From assembly GCA_949825045.1 (NCBI GenBank), contig OX463829.1, positions 7,316,001 through 7,380,000 of the forward strand: a stretch of DNA of 64,000 nucleotides, given 5' to 3'. Positions within the stretch are counted from its first letter, which is position 1. The number at the start of each line of letters is the position of its first letter. Source of the DNA: Argyresthia goedartella. Lineage: Eukaryota > Arthropoda > Insecta > Lepidoptera > Argyresthiidae. The notes beneath the pieces were generated by a model. It had not been told where the DNA came from, did no database searches, and was given only the letters and a program-made list of their open reading frames with translations. Both the position numbers and the translations under genes were made by a program. Shown here one piece after another: positions 22,301 through 37,300 of this stretch.

Positions 22301-25300
22301 ACACTAATTCCACTATGAATAGAACTTGAAATAATGGAACTATTCATAACTTCGTTATCACTAGTTCCACTTTAGGTGTTCGATACTTGCGTTTTTTTTT
22401 TTAAATATTTACCTCTTACAAATTTATGTTGTCCTGGTACTTTTACACCTAGAAATACACAAGCTAGAAAGTGGTGGTATTTGTAGAGATTTTACTTTAA
22501 TCATATGAAATTAGTGAATAGGTAAACTGTTCAGTTGCACCAACTCAAAGAAAACTTTTTGAATATGTTTTTTATTCTTAAAATCTTAAGTTTTCTTTGA
22601 GTTTCTTTCTAGCATGTATCTAGGTGTAAAAGTACCAGGACAACATAAATTTGTTAGAGGTAAATATTTGTTAAAAAATTCGCAAGTATCGAACACCTAA
22701 AGTGGAACTAGTGATAACGAAGTTATCATTAGTTCCATTATTTCAAGTTCTATTCATAGTGGAACTAGTGTTGATAAAAAGTATCATTAGTTCCATCATG
22801 GTACAAATCATGGTACTATTGTCAACGAAGCGGATTTAGAGGGTTTTATATCACTGTAAGTGTGATGAGTGTCTAGAATGTCGCTGTAAGTGTGAAGTGT
22901 CTAGAATAATTTCAAATTTGATTAGTACATCGTGGGGACACTAATGGCCTATATTCATTCTGTCATTTAAACTTGATTGATTGTCCGATTGACCAACCGT
23001 AAGGCAAACAGACAATCACTTCCGTTTGTCTGCCAGTCAGGGTTATATCAACGCACAGCCAAATGTACTTCAATAAGGAACTAGTCTGACAGGAGTATAA
23101 ATGAGTCAAAAAGTGAGGATTTTTGTAAATTGCACCTTGTCGTAAAGCGGCTGTCACACAGAGACGTTCTGAATGGCTAAACGTGGTTCCAAAAAGCCTT
23201 AGTCCACGGATCGGATAGTATGCGTTCTCGTATAACTTACCCAGGGTTTCCAACTTAGCCCTAATCTCCGCGTTCGCCGACGGAAAAGCAGTAAACAGTA
23301 CATGTTGCGTTGTAGCGGCTTTAGCGGGCGTTGACCTTGAACTGTTGACATTCGCTGACCTGGTCCGTTTGGGGCTCGGCCCTCCCATTTCTGTAGCTGG
23401 TCGTTTCAAGCTAGGAGAAGATGGGTTAGACTCAGCAGATATGTTGTAGATAGTACTCTGATCATTTGGAAGACTGCTTTTCGATGATTTTGGTGCATTC
23501 TTGCTAATTCTGGAGGAAGATCTAGTTTTGATGTCTTGTGAATCGTTATGAGATTCGCTTTTAGATTTGGAAGAGCGTTTCGGTTTTTCTGGAATATCTG
23601 TCTGCGAATCCTTTTTGTCTTTCGAGCTTCTTTGCCGTTTGCTTCGTCTAACATCAGTTTCTGGCAATGGTGATGAAATTCTTCTTTCGTTATTTGATAG
23701 ATTTTCTGTTGTTTCTGTTCTAGATTTCTCTGGTAATTTGGATTTCTTGGCTTGTTGTCTTCTGGTACTTCTCTTACTTTGTACTGGTTTCTCTTCTCTT
23801 TCCGAATCAATGTTAATGATCTTTTCAATATCATAATTTTTCAATTTAATTTTAATGGCTGGTTTATTATTACTTGTCTTTGAATTTGTTTTAACTTCTG
23901 ATTTTGGCTTTTTTCCTGCAGAATTTTTGTTTTCTTTGTTTCTAGTTTGTTTTTCTTCTTTAGGTTGCTTGCTAGAAATGTCTTTGCCTTTTTTCGAAAA
24001 ATGCTGTTCCATACTTTTCTCTACGTCTTGGATTTCAGAATTATCAGTATCTTTCTTTCGGTTTTTGCCTTTGGTTTCTATGGTCTTATTTCCGTTGAGT
24101 TCAGTATTATTGAAATCTGTGAGTTTTGTTTGTCTAATTGCTTTAAGTTCAGAGATATTATTTTTCTTGTCCAACGTGTTATCCGTAATATCTGGGATTC
24201 TTTTCCCGACTGCATTTTTATCCTTTTTGTCAGAAGATACCAAATCGATATTCACATTTTTTTTTATTCTAGACCCCACATTTGCTTTTATGCTATCTTT
24301 CACTTCGGAGATTTTGATTTCAGCTGTTTTACTGTTATCCGCATTCCTCTTTTTGTTTGTATCAATATTTTTGTCATTTTTATTTTTAAGTCGAGTGATA
24401 TTTTCTGAAATAATGTCACTATCGATATGCTCTTCCTGGTCAGACAAAAATTTGGGATTAATTATTTTGTAGACTGCATCCGTGTCGCGCATTTTGGTAG
24501 TCGGTTTCCGTACTCTTGTGATTACACGCGTGGGTAGTGTATCAGCCTCAAATTTTGTTGTCAAATCAATTTTAGCATCTATCTTTGGTCGTTTTTTCTT
24601 TTTGAACACGATAGGAGTGAGTTCCTGTGAGTCCTCTTCGGGTTCTGATTCACTCGAAGAATCGGTTTTAGCTGTTTTGGCATTCATAGTGATCTTGGTT
24701 TTTATTTCTTGGCTGTCTGGCAGATCGATGTTCATAAATTTCAGGGGTCGTACTTTTTTGGGTGTAACCTCAATATCCGATATTTCACTTGACGATTTCT
24801 TTACTAGCAATGCAACTGGCACTACGTTAACTCCTACTACATCTTTTATGACGTTAGCTGTCAACCCTGCTACATATCTTTCGATATGCCCTTCGGCATC
24901 GCTCTCAGAAGATTTGTCTGCAATAAGAGGTCTCTTAGTGGGCGATAGTTCATTTTCTATGTGGCTGAATCCAGCAAAATCGACTTCGACGGAGCTGGGT
25001 TCATCATCTTGTGCCCTTTGTGAACATAGATCATCGTACAACTCTTGTGTCGCTTTATAATACTTCTCGTTGTTTTCATCCTTGTAGGTCGAAGTCGATG
25101 GTTTGTGCGCTACACCACAATTTGTTGTCTCACTTTGAATTGGAATAGCAGCTTTGGAATCCTTTTTCTTATACTTTCTCGGTGAAATGTTTGGGACTTT
25201 GAAAGGACTTATGATTTCTTCTGAAAACAATATCTGCGTTTCATTGTTAGTACTGTTTTCCAGAACCGGTCCTTCAATGATTTGCGTAGGCATATCTTCG

Positions 25301-28300
25301 AAGCAGTCGTCATTTGATTTATTGGTTTCATTCGATTTTCTGGTACTGTCGTTAGCAGGAACATTGTCGTCTTCGATTATTTGAGTCAGCATTTCATCGA
25401 ATGGTTTAATGCCTTTCTCTTCTTTAATAATTTGTGTGGTCATCTCTTCAAACTTAGATTTCGGAACGTGTACATTAGGTAAATTAATATTCAATGTTTG
25501 GGTCTTCGTATCGGCCTTACTTCTTATGGAGTTTTCTGGCGTGTCACGTTTTTGAATACACTGTGTCGGTAACAATGCGATATCTTTACTTTCTGTGGAA
25601 CTAGTAGAAACAACTCGCCTCGTATGCCTCTTAACGCCAATAACTGGCGAAAATCTGCCGGAACCCCTTGGTTCTACGTTCCTGTCTCTGGAACTCCTTG
25701 GGGATCTTACGCAAAACACAATGGGTTGTGAGTCGCAATTATCGAAGTCGTCGCCCTCAATATCATCAAACAGTATCTCTTCGTCTGATTCTGTGTTCAG
25801 TGCTTCATCTTTAGCAAACGTGGAAGATGCAGCTGTAACTTGTTTTGTATTTTTCTCAGCTGCGCTTTCTTCTGTTTTAAAATCATTATCTTCAAATTCA
25901 TCAAACAAACTTTCTTCATCAGTCTCACTCAAAACTCCCGCCGCTTTTTTAGCTATATCATCATTATCTTTCTTTTTTTCATTACATTTCGGGGAACTTA
26001 ATTCATGTGTATCGGATTTTTTGTTTACAATGCACTGTGTATTTTCTTCATGTATACTTTCTTCGGAATTGTTATTGACGACAAATTGTGTATTTTTTTC
26101 GTGAACACTTTCTTTCGGGTCGTTGTTAATAGTACACTGTATGTTTTCTTCATGAGCCCTTTCTTCCAAATCGTTAGTAGCAACAACCTCTGTGTTCACA
26201 TCATGAATAGACATCTCGATATTTTTACTCACGTCTGCTTCGAATAACTCCTCGTGCAGGAATGCTTGTGTATTTTTATTATAGATGCTAAGTTCGTTCT
26301 CTTTATTTTCCATCGACAGCTCCATTTCTATTTCATGTTGATCGTGGATTTTGTTCACAGTAGGCAAATTATCTGTTGGTATTTGTGTCTCTAAGCTGTA
26401 AATCGACGGTGACGATCGTTGTGGCGGTAGCTGTGTGTTCGCAGTGTAGATTGAATCTGCTGTTTCATCATGGGCATATGGTGCTTGAGTTTCCATTTCA
26501 TGGATGTCTGCTTCATTGATTTTAATAGCAGTTTTCACAGTAGTCATTGATGTCATTGAATCGTTTAAAGTCTCAGATGAATCATTCAACGACGGTGACC
26601 TTTGCGCTGAGTTCCAGAAGACATTGTTGATTTTTGACAAAGACAATTTGACAACATTTCTTGGAGCTGGCTTTATAAAGTGGCTCTTCGGACTTTTGAA
26701 TTCGTCATCCTTTGGTTGTTGTGATGAACCTATAAAGGAGTCATCCTAAAACAAAAAATTCGAAGATTAGAATATTGTCTTATAATTTTATAATGCTTAT
26801 CATACCACGATAATGACATTAATAATCTATTTCAAACAAAAAAAGTAATTTTATTAAATAAATACCTAGTTATAGTAAAAAATATAAGCCTAAATCTGAT
26901 TGGGAATAGTGAATGTTCAATATTTCCTAATACTTATATCTGTTGAATTATTGGTTCTAACAATGTAAAGATCAAGTTACCTTATCACTGACATCAGGCG
27001 ACTCAGGAATCATCGTAGAAGCCCCAACATTGCCCATTTTCGGCAAGCGATGGCTCGACATTGGCGTATCAGAAACCGCCATATCCTGAGTCATGGCTTC
27101 GGTCATGGCCTGTGTCATGGGCAGATCTGCGTCATCCTCCAACTGACGAAATACTCCGAATAAATCGCCGAATTGAACTGAGTCGCCATTTCTGAGAGGG
27201 TATGGTATGTAGGGCTGTAGGGTTTCCTGGAAATGAAAATGATAACACTGGCTTAGTTGGGAGCTGAGAATAGGTGATAGGCTTGTTCTGTTATTAAATG
27301 TATGTACACCTTGGTAAGATATGATAGAAAATAAATTATGGTAACATAAGTGTCGCATTAGCGGCCTACTGCGTATTCTAATAGACAAACCAAATATTCC
27401 ATTAAAAAAACACGCAGTAGTCTGAAAATGTTGCCATCATTTATTTTCTATCGTTTCTTGCCAAAGTGTAGCAATGCAACTAGTAGCTACCGACCTGGCG
27501 TAAAACATCTATTTTATAACAATTTAATATGATATTAGAAAGACCGTGAATCCAGTTTATGATTGAGGAAAATTCTGATTTTGCCTAACAAAATTTCTGA
27601 ATTGCCCGACAAACTGAGCACGACTAGCTCTTGCTAGTTTGCTACTGGTTTTGTCTCACAAACTTACTGAATTGTGCGACTAGAAATCTTAAAAAAGCAT
27701 CTTATAAACCCTATTTCAAATAACATAAAATAAAAAGCGAGCATTGAATTTTGTTGTTCTTACATGTTCAACCTAACACGAAAGATAAAGGGGGCTTTGC
27801 TTTGCTCAGCCCCTTTATCCTGCACCTGCCACTTCGCCCAGACAGTGTTTATTTAGTCATCAGTGTTGGCTAAACCATTCATGTTATGCAACGGTACCTT
27901 ATCTCAAATGCTCATTGCAGATGGCTCGGGTGTAGTTAGAGGCTATCTCTCTGTCAACGTCAAAATATATTGGCAAAGCCACCAAGTTAGCTGTTCGGGT
28001 GGGCAAAATTAGAACTACGGCGCTTCATCCGCCATTTCGAACACATCATTCCGCTGTCAGTTTCTGTCTAGTGTGCGTGTTCCCGTTTTTTTGTTTGATT
28101 TCATTGTGAACAGTACAAATAAAATGCCGAAACCACTCAAAAGTGATACACGGCTAGTTATTTTAAACTTTTTATATTTTATGAGAGAAGAGAAAAGCCG
28201 CCGAGCTCCAATAATATCTTTAATATAAATATAAATACATAGTCAGGTCATAAGTTCTGTCACATGTGCAATATGAAATAATTTAGACATGTTTATTATT

Positions 28301-31300
28301 TATGTCAACATTTATATAGCAAAATGAACTTAATAAAACATAGATTCTTATGGTAATAAAGTTTATTCAAAATTATCCCCGCGATTTTGAATACAGGCCT
28401 TTATTCTGCGCGGCCAGTCGTCTATCGCAGCACGAACGAGGTCCATGTCAATATCGGCGGCTGCCTTAATCAAGGATGCCTTGAGTGACTCCAAATCAGG
28501 ATGAGGCTTTGAGCAGGGCTTTTCCTCCAAGTGTTGCCATATCTTGTAATCTAACGGACTCAAATCTGGACTGGAGGAGGGTCAGTCTTCGTGCCGGATG
28601 AAGTCGATTTCACGCGCCGCCAGCCAGTCTTGTGTGCTTTTCGCTCTATGAGCTGGCGCAGAATCTTGTTGGAATACCCAGTGCCTGTTATTAAACATGG
28701 TATGAGAAACAGGTTCCACAAGGTTCTTGAGGACTGTATTTTGATACACAACTGCATTCGTTTTTACGCCTTTCTCACAAAAATGTACCTCAGTTAAGCC
28801 CCAATAAGAGACTCCCAACCAAACCATGAGCGAGGATGGAAAATGACCTCGTTGGATACGCGGAATACGGTTGCTCGCTTCTTCACTGCTGTGTGCGTAC
28901 ACCTTATCATTTTGTTTGTTGTAGCTCTCTTCCACGGTGAAAATTTTTTCATCCGAAAAAAGAATTTCCCGATGCTTTTTTCCCGCGTACCGCTTCAACA
29001 AAGCGCGGCATCTCTTCAGTCTCAGGTCCATTAAACGAGCGTCCAAACGATGTCCTGTTTTTCTTCGATATGCCCTAAGCCCTAAGTCTTCATTTAACAC
29101 CCTTTTCACCGTGGTCCTGCTTAACCCCATCTGAAGGGCCAACATTTTCTGCTTACGTATGGGATTTCTTTGAATTCGCGCCTTCACAGCTTTTATCACT
29201 GCTGTAGTCCTAACAGAGCGAGGGCGACCACTTCTTGACCTGTCATCTACACTAGAGTCTTCATTGTATCGTTTTATGGTACGATAAACGAATCTTTTGG
29301 TTATATTCAAATTTTTCAGTAAGTCGAAAATTTTAATTGGCGCGTAACCGCAACGACGCAACGCAATAACTGCGGCACGGTCTTCTTTAAGTGTCCACTC
29401 CATATTTAAAAATGAGGATAATTCTAAAAAGTACACATTTTTATTTTCATGAAAAATTCGAAATTCGAATTCAATAAACTTTTTTGTGGCCAGCGTTCTA
29501 AATTCAAAAGTTTTTATTGTGTGACAGAACTTATGACCTGACTATGTATTAGAGGACAATCTTACACAAATCGAACTAGTAAGCTGAATATATTTAATAG
29601 AGATAAATATTTATGTAAATACATGGAAAACATCCAAGAACAAGAAACAAATATCACACAAATATTCTCCCTTACCGGGATTCGAACCCAGGGGCGTCAG
29701 CTTCGTAGGCAGGGTCACTACCCGCAAGGCTAAACCGGTCGTCAAACCATACCATATGCAATTCGAAAAGCTGAATGAATGCGTTCCTGCTGCGACAGGT
29801 CAGTGCTGCCAGATACGGAAAAAATAAATCACTCATTATTAAATAACACATTTTTCTCTAGATGGTGATTTTATTTAAAAATCCACCTAAATATATTTCT
29901 TTTGGTGTATTTATTTATAATTTATCGAAAACAATCTGAAAGTAGTGACTTAAGTAATGTCATCATGTTTTTTTAAAAACTATTGCGGTATTTTATGTTA
30001 TGGAAGTTCAAAAAAAAATCCCGATTTGTTACAGGTGTTTCCGAACGGGTTGTCTACAAATTAATTAATGAAGAGAAACAGGCTGAAGAAACTAATTCTA
30101 AAATTTCTACCCCTGGCAAGAAAACGGAAAGGAAGACAGGGAAACTAGATTGATAATGATTGAGGATTTTGACATTGGTGTTATAAGAAGAATCTGGCAA
30201 GAAAAGGGAAAGGAAAACTAGAAAATTATGTTTTTTACATTTGGTTTGATAAGAAGAAAGTTACAAGAAAGATAGATGAATTTCATTCAGTAAGAAAAGA
30301 AATTCCTTACTGAATGTTCTTAGGGAAGTTATTAATTTCCAAGCAAAACGTGAACTCTTCGAAAATTGCTCCACAAAATAGGATTTAGTTTATAAAAACG
30401 AAATCGAATAGAAAATTGCTGTGTGAACGTAACGACGTAGTGGCGTGGAGAGCAGCCTATCTACATTAAATAAAGGCCTGTTTATTTAGATGAAACCAAC
30501 ACACACTCGTCTCACTCAACTGGCAAATGTTGGCAAGGTCCTGAATTTGACGGTGATTTGGAACCAGTTGCGAAAGGATACTGGGCGCCTGGTTGACTTG
30601 TTTGTTGACTTGGTTGTAATTCCGATTCGGTTTTCCGCCTGCTTATTACGTGTATATTTCTTGTAATTCCTGGTTGTTATCTGACTTTACAGAAAGTTCG
30701 TCTTTGCTTGACACATTTCTTGCGACTGTCCAACCTTTATATTTTGACCGAGCTGCATTGAGTTTTGTCAGAATAATGCAGCAGCATTAACTGAATTTTA
30801 ACCTGCTTCTCCTAACTATTCATTTTGTACTAACAAAAAAAAAGTAATTAAAATTACTTGTGACCAAGTCCTAGGTAGGTACCTAGGTATATTTTTACTA
30901 GAGTTGTTGTATTTTACATGGTAGAAATACTTATGAATACGCTCTCGGATCGCCTAGGCCTAGGGTCAGTCATTGGAATGTACGCATTACGCGGGAGCAC
31001 AAAAAAAAAACCGGTGAAATAAAATAAAAACAAAAAAATACTAGGTAGGACTTCAATCAAGGCCTTATACAAAAAGCCATACCCCACTTCACACCTAGTT
31101 TTATGTGGACATTTTAGGAAAAAAGTGGTTGTGGCCCATAGAGGCATTGAAAAAGATTTTTGCATATGTAGTATGTTAGTATTGAACTATGTACTAAGGT
31201 TAACGAAACTCTTTGGCCTCTTAGCTTATTGAAACCGGAAGTGTATAGAAATTGATTAACTTATTTACAGAAATAAAATAAAATATTGAACAGCTTAATA

Positions 31301-34300
31301 TTATTTATTATAATTCGAATGAGTAATAATTAATAGTATAATGCCAATAAATAATATTAAAATATAAATATATTAAAATAATATGCCAATAACTCTAAGC
31401 ACAAAACTCACATAACCGCATTTAAAGATGAGATCGGGAGAGTCCAGTAAACAATAAACAAAATGGCTATGTAAATGGCCATACAAATAATGTATTATAA
31501 GGGTACTACTTAAAATTCTTAAAACCCGTATGTTCCATTATTTATTGTACACCAACCTCTATGCAAATTTCAGTTCTCTACCTATAGAGCCTGGTGGCAG
31601 ACGGACAGCGGAGGCTTAGTAATAGGGTCCCGTTTGGCACCCTTCGGGTACGGAACCCTAAGAAGGTTCAATTCAGTTCAGTTCAGTTTATTTATTGCAT
31701 TCCATACATAATATAGGTGGAGATTATCATTATGGACCTTGTCCAGGCACAGCAATTTGAGAGAGGACGATATTACAATATTGCAATATTTCTACGTACT
31801 ACTTAATTTCACTATATATTAAATTGTATCAGATACTTATTTATATAATGTTAGTGTTTATATTATTTTTTTTGTATTCTATACTAATTTTAATAATTAT
31901 AATTCGTCATTTAAATAATCATTTACACAATAATAGCATTTATTATTTATTGTTGTTTTAATGAACTTATAAATATGGTTATCTCTAGTTTCTGTCGTCA
32001 AATGTTTTGGTAACTTATTATAAATTTTTGCAGTCATTACTAGAGGGCTTGAAGAGTGTTATGTTTAGTCTAGAAGGTGGTAGCACTAGTCCTTTTCGTG
32101 GTCTTAGGTTGCGATTTGTTGGTATCTGATCTTGGCGTTTTGTGTAAAGTTCAGGATATTTTCGGATGAATTTACAAGTTTCCAGTATGTATATACTAGG
32201 GAGTGTGAGGATTTTGTGTGTGCGGCCTGCAGCTGTCTCGAGGTTCAATATTTGCGAGTATGCGTATAACCGCTGTACTGTCAAACCCAAAAATGCAAAA
32301 TGGCCGCGTCTGTCAGGGGGTCGCACGCGAACTCCGCCCGCTAACGTCCCGTTTCATTAAAATGACGATATCTCTATTTTTTCTATGAGAGCTCTCTAAG
32401 AAAGTTATATCGTTGGAATGGCTTTTAAATAAGCTACCGGATAAAAAAGAATAGTCCAGTTTTGCCTAGCAATATATTTTTAATTTTAATTTTAAATCTA
32501 ATTTATTTATTTTTTTATTTTTTTTTTCCAATTATTGTAGAAAAAAATGAAACATGGAAAAAATATAGCATGTTTGTAGTTTATTTACATCTAAATACGT
32601 TATCGCACATACATAAATAACAATAACATGCCTCCCCATACAATAATCCTGGAAAGCAATCACCACAACCACACCACCACTCAATAAGCGCTGGCACGTG
32701 ACTGACGGCACGATATTTCATTGCCTCGGTCAACCACTAATGCTTGCTTTAGAGTAGAAACAAAGGATGTTATGCCTTTCTCCTTCTTTCGGCAACGTTT
32801 AGTGGAAGTTTGAGCAAGATAGACAAATGCTTTGATTAAATAACGGTCCTTATTTACCGCCTTTTACGCATCGGTCAAAATGTGTCCGCGTGACAGACTG
32901 GGGTATTTTGCATCATTCAAAATGTGTCCGCGTGACAGTCTAGCGGATAAGTTGCTTTTGAAGAGTGAAAACGCTTTGTGCGTTAGCGCTGTTACCCCAC
33001 AGTGGGATACCGTAACTAAGCCACGCATACGCGTAGGCATAGTAGGTAACTAGAGCTTTTTTTAGATCCGTTGACTTTTTTACCTCCCGGAGAGCGTAGG
33101 TGAATCTGGATAGCTTGAAACGTAAGATTTCGGTGTGTACTTTCCAATTTATATTCGTAGAATCTATCTATATTCAAACCCAACAGGGAAAATTTGCTTA
33201 CCGTTTCCAATTTTATGTTGTTGTATGTGAAATTTATGTCTAATGGTTTTTTCTGGGGCTCACCCCAGAAAAACTGAAATAACATTAATTTAGTTTTATT
33301 GAAATTTATCTGTAGGTTATGATCGTCAAGCCATTTTATAGTACTGCTTAGGATAGTTTCTAGTTCATTATTTATTTCTAGGTTATTTGCGCAAGGTGTA
33401 AGGATAAAAATATCATCGGCAAACAACACACATATGGATCGCTTATGATCCTGGGGAAGTCATTAATGTAAATTAAAAACAACAAGCAACTAGCGACACC
33501 GCCCTGGGGAATTGAACCTTTGATGACTATAGTATCAGACTGGAGTTTCATAATTTCTTTGCTATTCTGGTTCGAGTATTCTCCATGAGTTGTTTTCTAT
33601 TGCTTAGGTAAGAGGAAAACCATTTAAGAGTTATACCCCGTATTCCCATACTATGCAATTTATCTAACAATATATTGTGTCGGACTCTATCGTAGGCTTT
33701 CGACATATCAAGTAGAATACCAATAGCATATTTCTTATTATTTATTATAATTTCAGCCGTTTGAATATATTTGAAGACCGCTAAAGATGTAGATCGTCCT
33801 TTTCGGAACCCGTTCTGGCCTTCGTTAAAGAGTTTAAATTTCTCACAAAATTTATACACTCTAGTACACATCGCTTTCTCAAATATTTTTGAAGCCGTCG
33901 GTAGTAGAGCGATAGGACGATAATTTGTTGTTTTTAGTTCAGAGTTTTTCTTATGTACTGGTTTTATGAGATAAATTTTAAGCAAGTCTGGAAAGGTACC
34001 TTCAGTGAAGGATTGGTTAATCATGAGGTAAAAAGGTCAACAAGTTGAAGTCAACTCTTCTGCACATTTCTTAACCAATTTAGGAGGTAATCCATCTATG
34101 CCGTGACTATTTTTACATTTTAAGTTTTTAAGTATGTTATAGACTTCAAGTTTGGTTACTGGTAGAGAAACATGGTTTGTTCGGTTTGGTGGTTCGGGTA
34201 GCTCCTGCTAGCTCCCGGTGAAGGGCTCTCTCTTTCGTTGCCCACTGATGCAAAGAAGTCATTGAATATTTGTACTATCCTATGGGGGTCTGAAATTATT

Positions 34301-37300
34301 GTATTGTTTATTTGAAGATTTATGTTATTATTTTCTTTTTTGGGCCTTTTGTTGGTGCATTCGTTTGTTACATCCCACATAGTTTTAATTATATTGTTTG
34401 ATTGGGTAATTTTTCTTTTATAATGATTTTTTAGTGGAACAAGGAGTCCAACGAAAATACATAAGACTACTAAAAACAATATATAGAAGCATATCAGCAA
34501 AAATTTAACTAGACTCAACTGGTAAGCCATTCGAAATAAAACGGGGTGTAAAGCAAGGTGACCCGATTTCACCAAAACTGTTTACTGCTCTACTGGAAAA
34601 CATCTTTAGAAAGCTAGACTGGCATGAATTCGGCATAAATATCAACGGTGAAAAGCTCACTCATTTAAGATTCGCAGACGATATCGTAATCCTGACCGAA
34701 AAACACGAATCTCTACAAATCATGTTGACCTCACTCGATCTAGAAAGCCGCAATATTGGACTCTACATGAACCCTTCTAAAACAAAGGCGATGACAAATG
34801 GAGAAAAGAGACACATCCGACTAGGAAATGGGAACATAGAATACGTCAGTGACTACATATACCTCGGCCAACTAATATTCTTCGAAGATGCAATTTGCAA
34901 AGAAGTAGACAGAAGAATAGCACTGGCCTGGAAGAAATACTGGTCCCATAAAGACGTCTTCAAAAGCAGCATACCAGTACATCTGAAAAAGAAGATCATG
35001 GACAACACAGTACTACCAGGTCTGCTATACGGTTGCCAAAGCTGGCCCCTGACTAAAGATGTCGTAAGGAAGTTGCAGGTTTTTCAACGCTCCACCGAGA
35101 GATCAATGCTGGGCATAAAACTAAAAGATTGAGTGAGATGCTCTGAGATACGAGGAAACACAAAGGTGACAGATGGTGTACAAATGGCGCGCAGGCTCAA
35201 ATGGAAGTGGGCTGGCCACATAGCCAGAACAACAGACGGACGCTGGAGCGAGCGTGTCCTCCACTGGCACCCAAGAGACGGGCAGAGGGCAAGACGCAGA
35301 GGGCAAGAGGCAGACCCCGGCGACGCTGGTGCCACGACATAGTGCAGGTGGCAGGTCACACTTGGACGAGGAAAGCCAAAAATAGACTGATATGGCAAAG
35401 TATGGAGGAGGCCTATACCCAAATATGGGTGCCCAATTAAACTAGGATAAGATTTATTAATTAAATATAAATAATATTGAATTAAATGTACTGAATAATT
35501 ATTTCTTTCATTAATAATAAATAAAATATATAAAATGAAATGTATTAATAAATATATGTTAACAAAATTATTACTTTAAGCATGAAATATTTAAGAAAGA
35601 ATAAGAATGTAATAATTATGTTGTAAATTTATGTGTTTGTGTGTGTAGTAATTGGGAATAAGTGGCATTTTATTTTATTTATTTTATTTAATGATTTTTT
35701 TAGAGATGGTAATTGTTTTTTTAGGGATTTCTCGTATTTTTTATAGTAATCGGTAAGTATTTTATTGTATTTTGATTTAATTCTAAGGATTTTTAATAAT
35801 CTTTTTGTTTCGCATGACTTTTTTATTCCAACAGTAAGCCAATGTTTTTTATTATTACTTCGTATCTTTATTTCACGTTTAGGTATGCAGTCATTTAATA
35901 TTTTATTAATTAAGTTATTTAATATATTATATTAATTATTTACATCAGTCTTTATATTTAGAACATTGTACCAGTTAATATTTTTAAGCGTGTTTTTAAA
36001 TATTATTATATTTTTACTATTGAATAATCGCATTGTTTTGGTCCACGTTATTTGCTGTGTCAGTTTTGGAAGCTTTAAATGTAATATGGTTCCAGAGTGA
36101 TTAGAAAAACCCAATTGTTCAATAGAAGTGTAGAACAAGTTTTTATTTAGATTTGTGAATATTAGGTCTATACTACATGTTGATGAGCTAGCTGTGTGGT
36201 GTGTTGCCTGTTTTATGTGTTGGGTTAGCTTAAATTCTAGCATGGATTCTAGAAATTTCATTGTCTTAGGATTATTCTTTAGTATATCTGTATTAAAATA
36301 GGTTTGTACCTCATAATGGAGTACATTGGCACAAGGGGGTACAAGGGGATCACTTTTGTACTTTTATTACAGTTAATAGAGCACCGCTATAGCGACGCTA
36401 TCAACTGAACAGTAAAGATGGTGGAACTGTACTTCTTTATACAATATACATACGTGCTAATCTCATTTGAGGTAAATGTTGCGAGTGTATTTGAATGAGT
36501 ACGTGACTTAATTTTGAATCTAACTTCAGGTGAATGAAACTCTTTGCCTCCAACTATGCCAGCGCCACCAAGCGGGAGCAAACGCGGACATAGCCGCCAA
36601 TTTTGTCGCGCCATTCAGGTTTTTTTTCGGTCATCTCAGGTAATCCCGTTGTGCATATTCATTCTTTAACTGTTTGCTTTAATGTAATAGTTAGGCACAC
36701 TTACCAAACCTATTTTGGTTTCGTTAATGGAGCCAAGGTCCGTCAGCATGTATTCCTTATTGTTAAGTACATTGATGACTGCATGCTTTCTTGACATTGA
36801 CTGAAATATGAACAGATAAAATTAGCAGATGGTTTAACAAAATCCATTCAAATACCCTTATTTCTACCAAAAACTCCTGCAGCCGCACAATGAATGTGTG
36901 AATGGAGTGCCAATTTCTAAGATTAGTTTTTCTCTAATGTGAAATTATGAGTAGGAAACAGAAAAATTACTACTAAGCTTTCTATCAGTTGTATCAAGAG
37001 GTTAAACCCAAATTACCTTCATGTCTAATACTATACTGCATGTCTGCGGGTCTCTGCCTATTGTGTTGGGTCCAAGGTTCACAGGATATGTGGTTCCGCA
37101 TATTCCGAGAAAGCCAATCTGAAATCATTTGAATCACATATAGTTATGTTTCACAGTCGCCACAAAATAAATTACGAACATATTTACAAGCAGGTTGCAG
37201 ATGGTCTGTTTTTGGTAAATCTGTCTGTTCGGTCTCGAGGGTGCTAGTAGTGATGATTCTCACTCAAAGCGTTTAATGCGTCATTGTGGTGGTGGTTAAA

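Noticed and set aside
22963..23240. C-terminal extension of the large MDC1 ORF
   Set aside because: Beyond the GTAAGT donor the frame has no BRCT similarity, while splicing to 20993 restores the domain in phase.
23855..25060. Long plus-strand ORFs rich in Phe, Leu and Ser
   Set aside because: They are the antisense shadow of the Lys/Ser/Glu-rich MDC1 exon 5.
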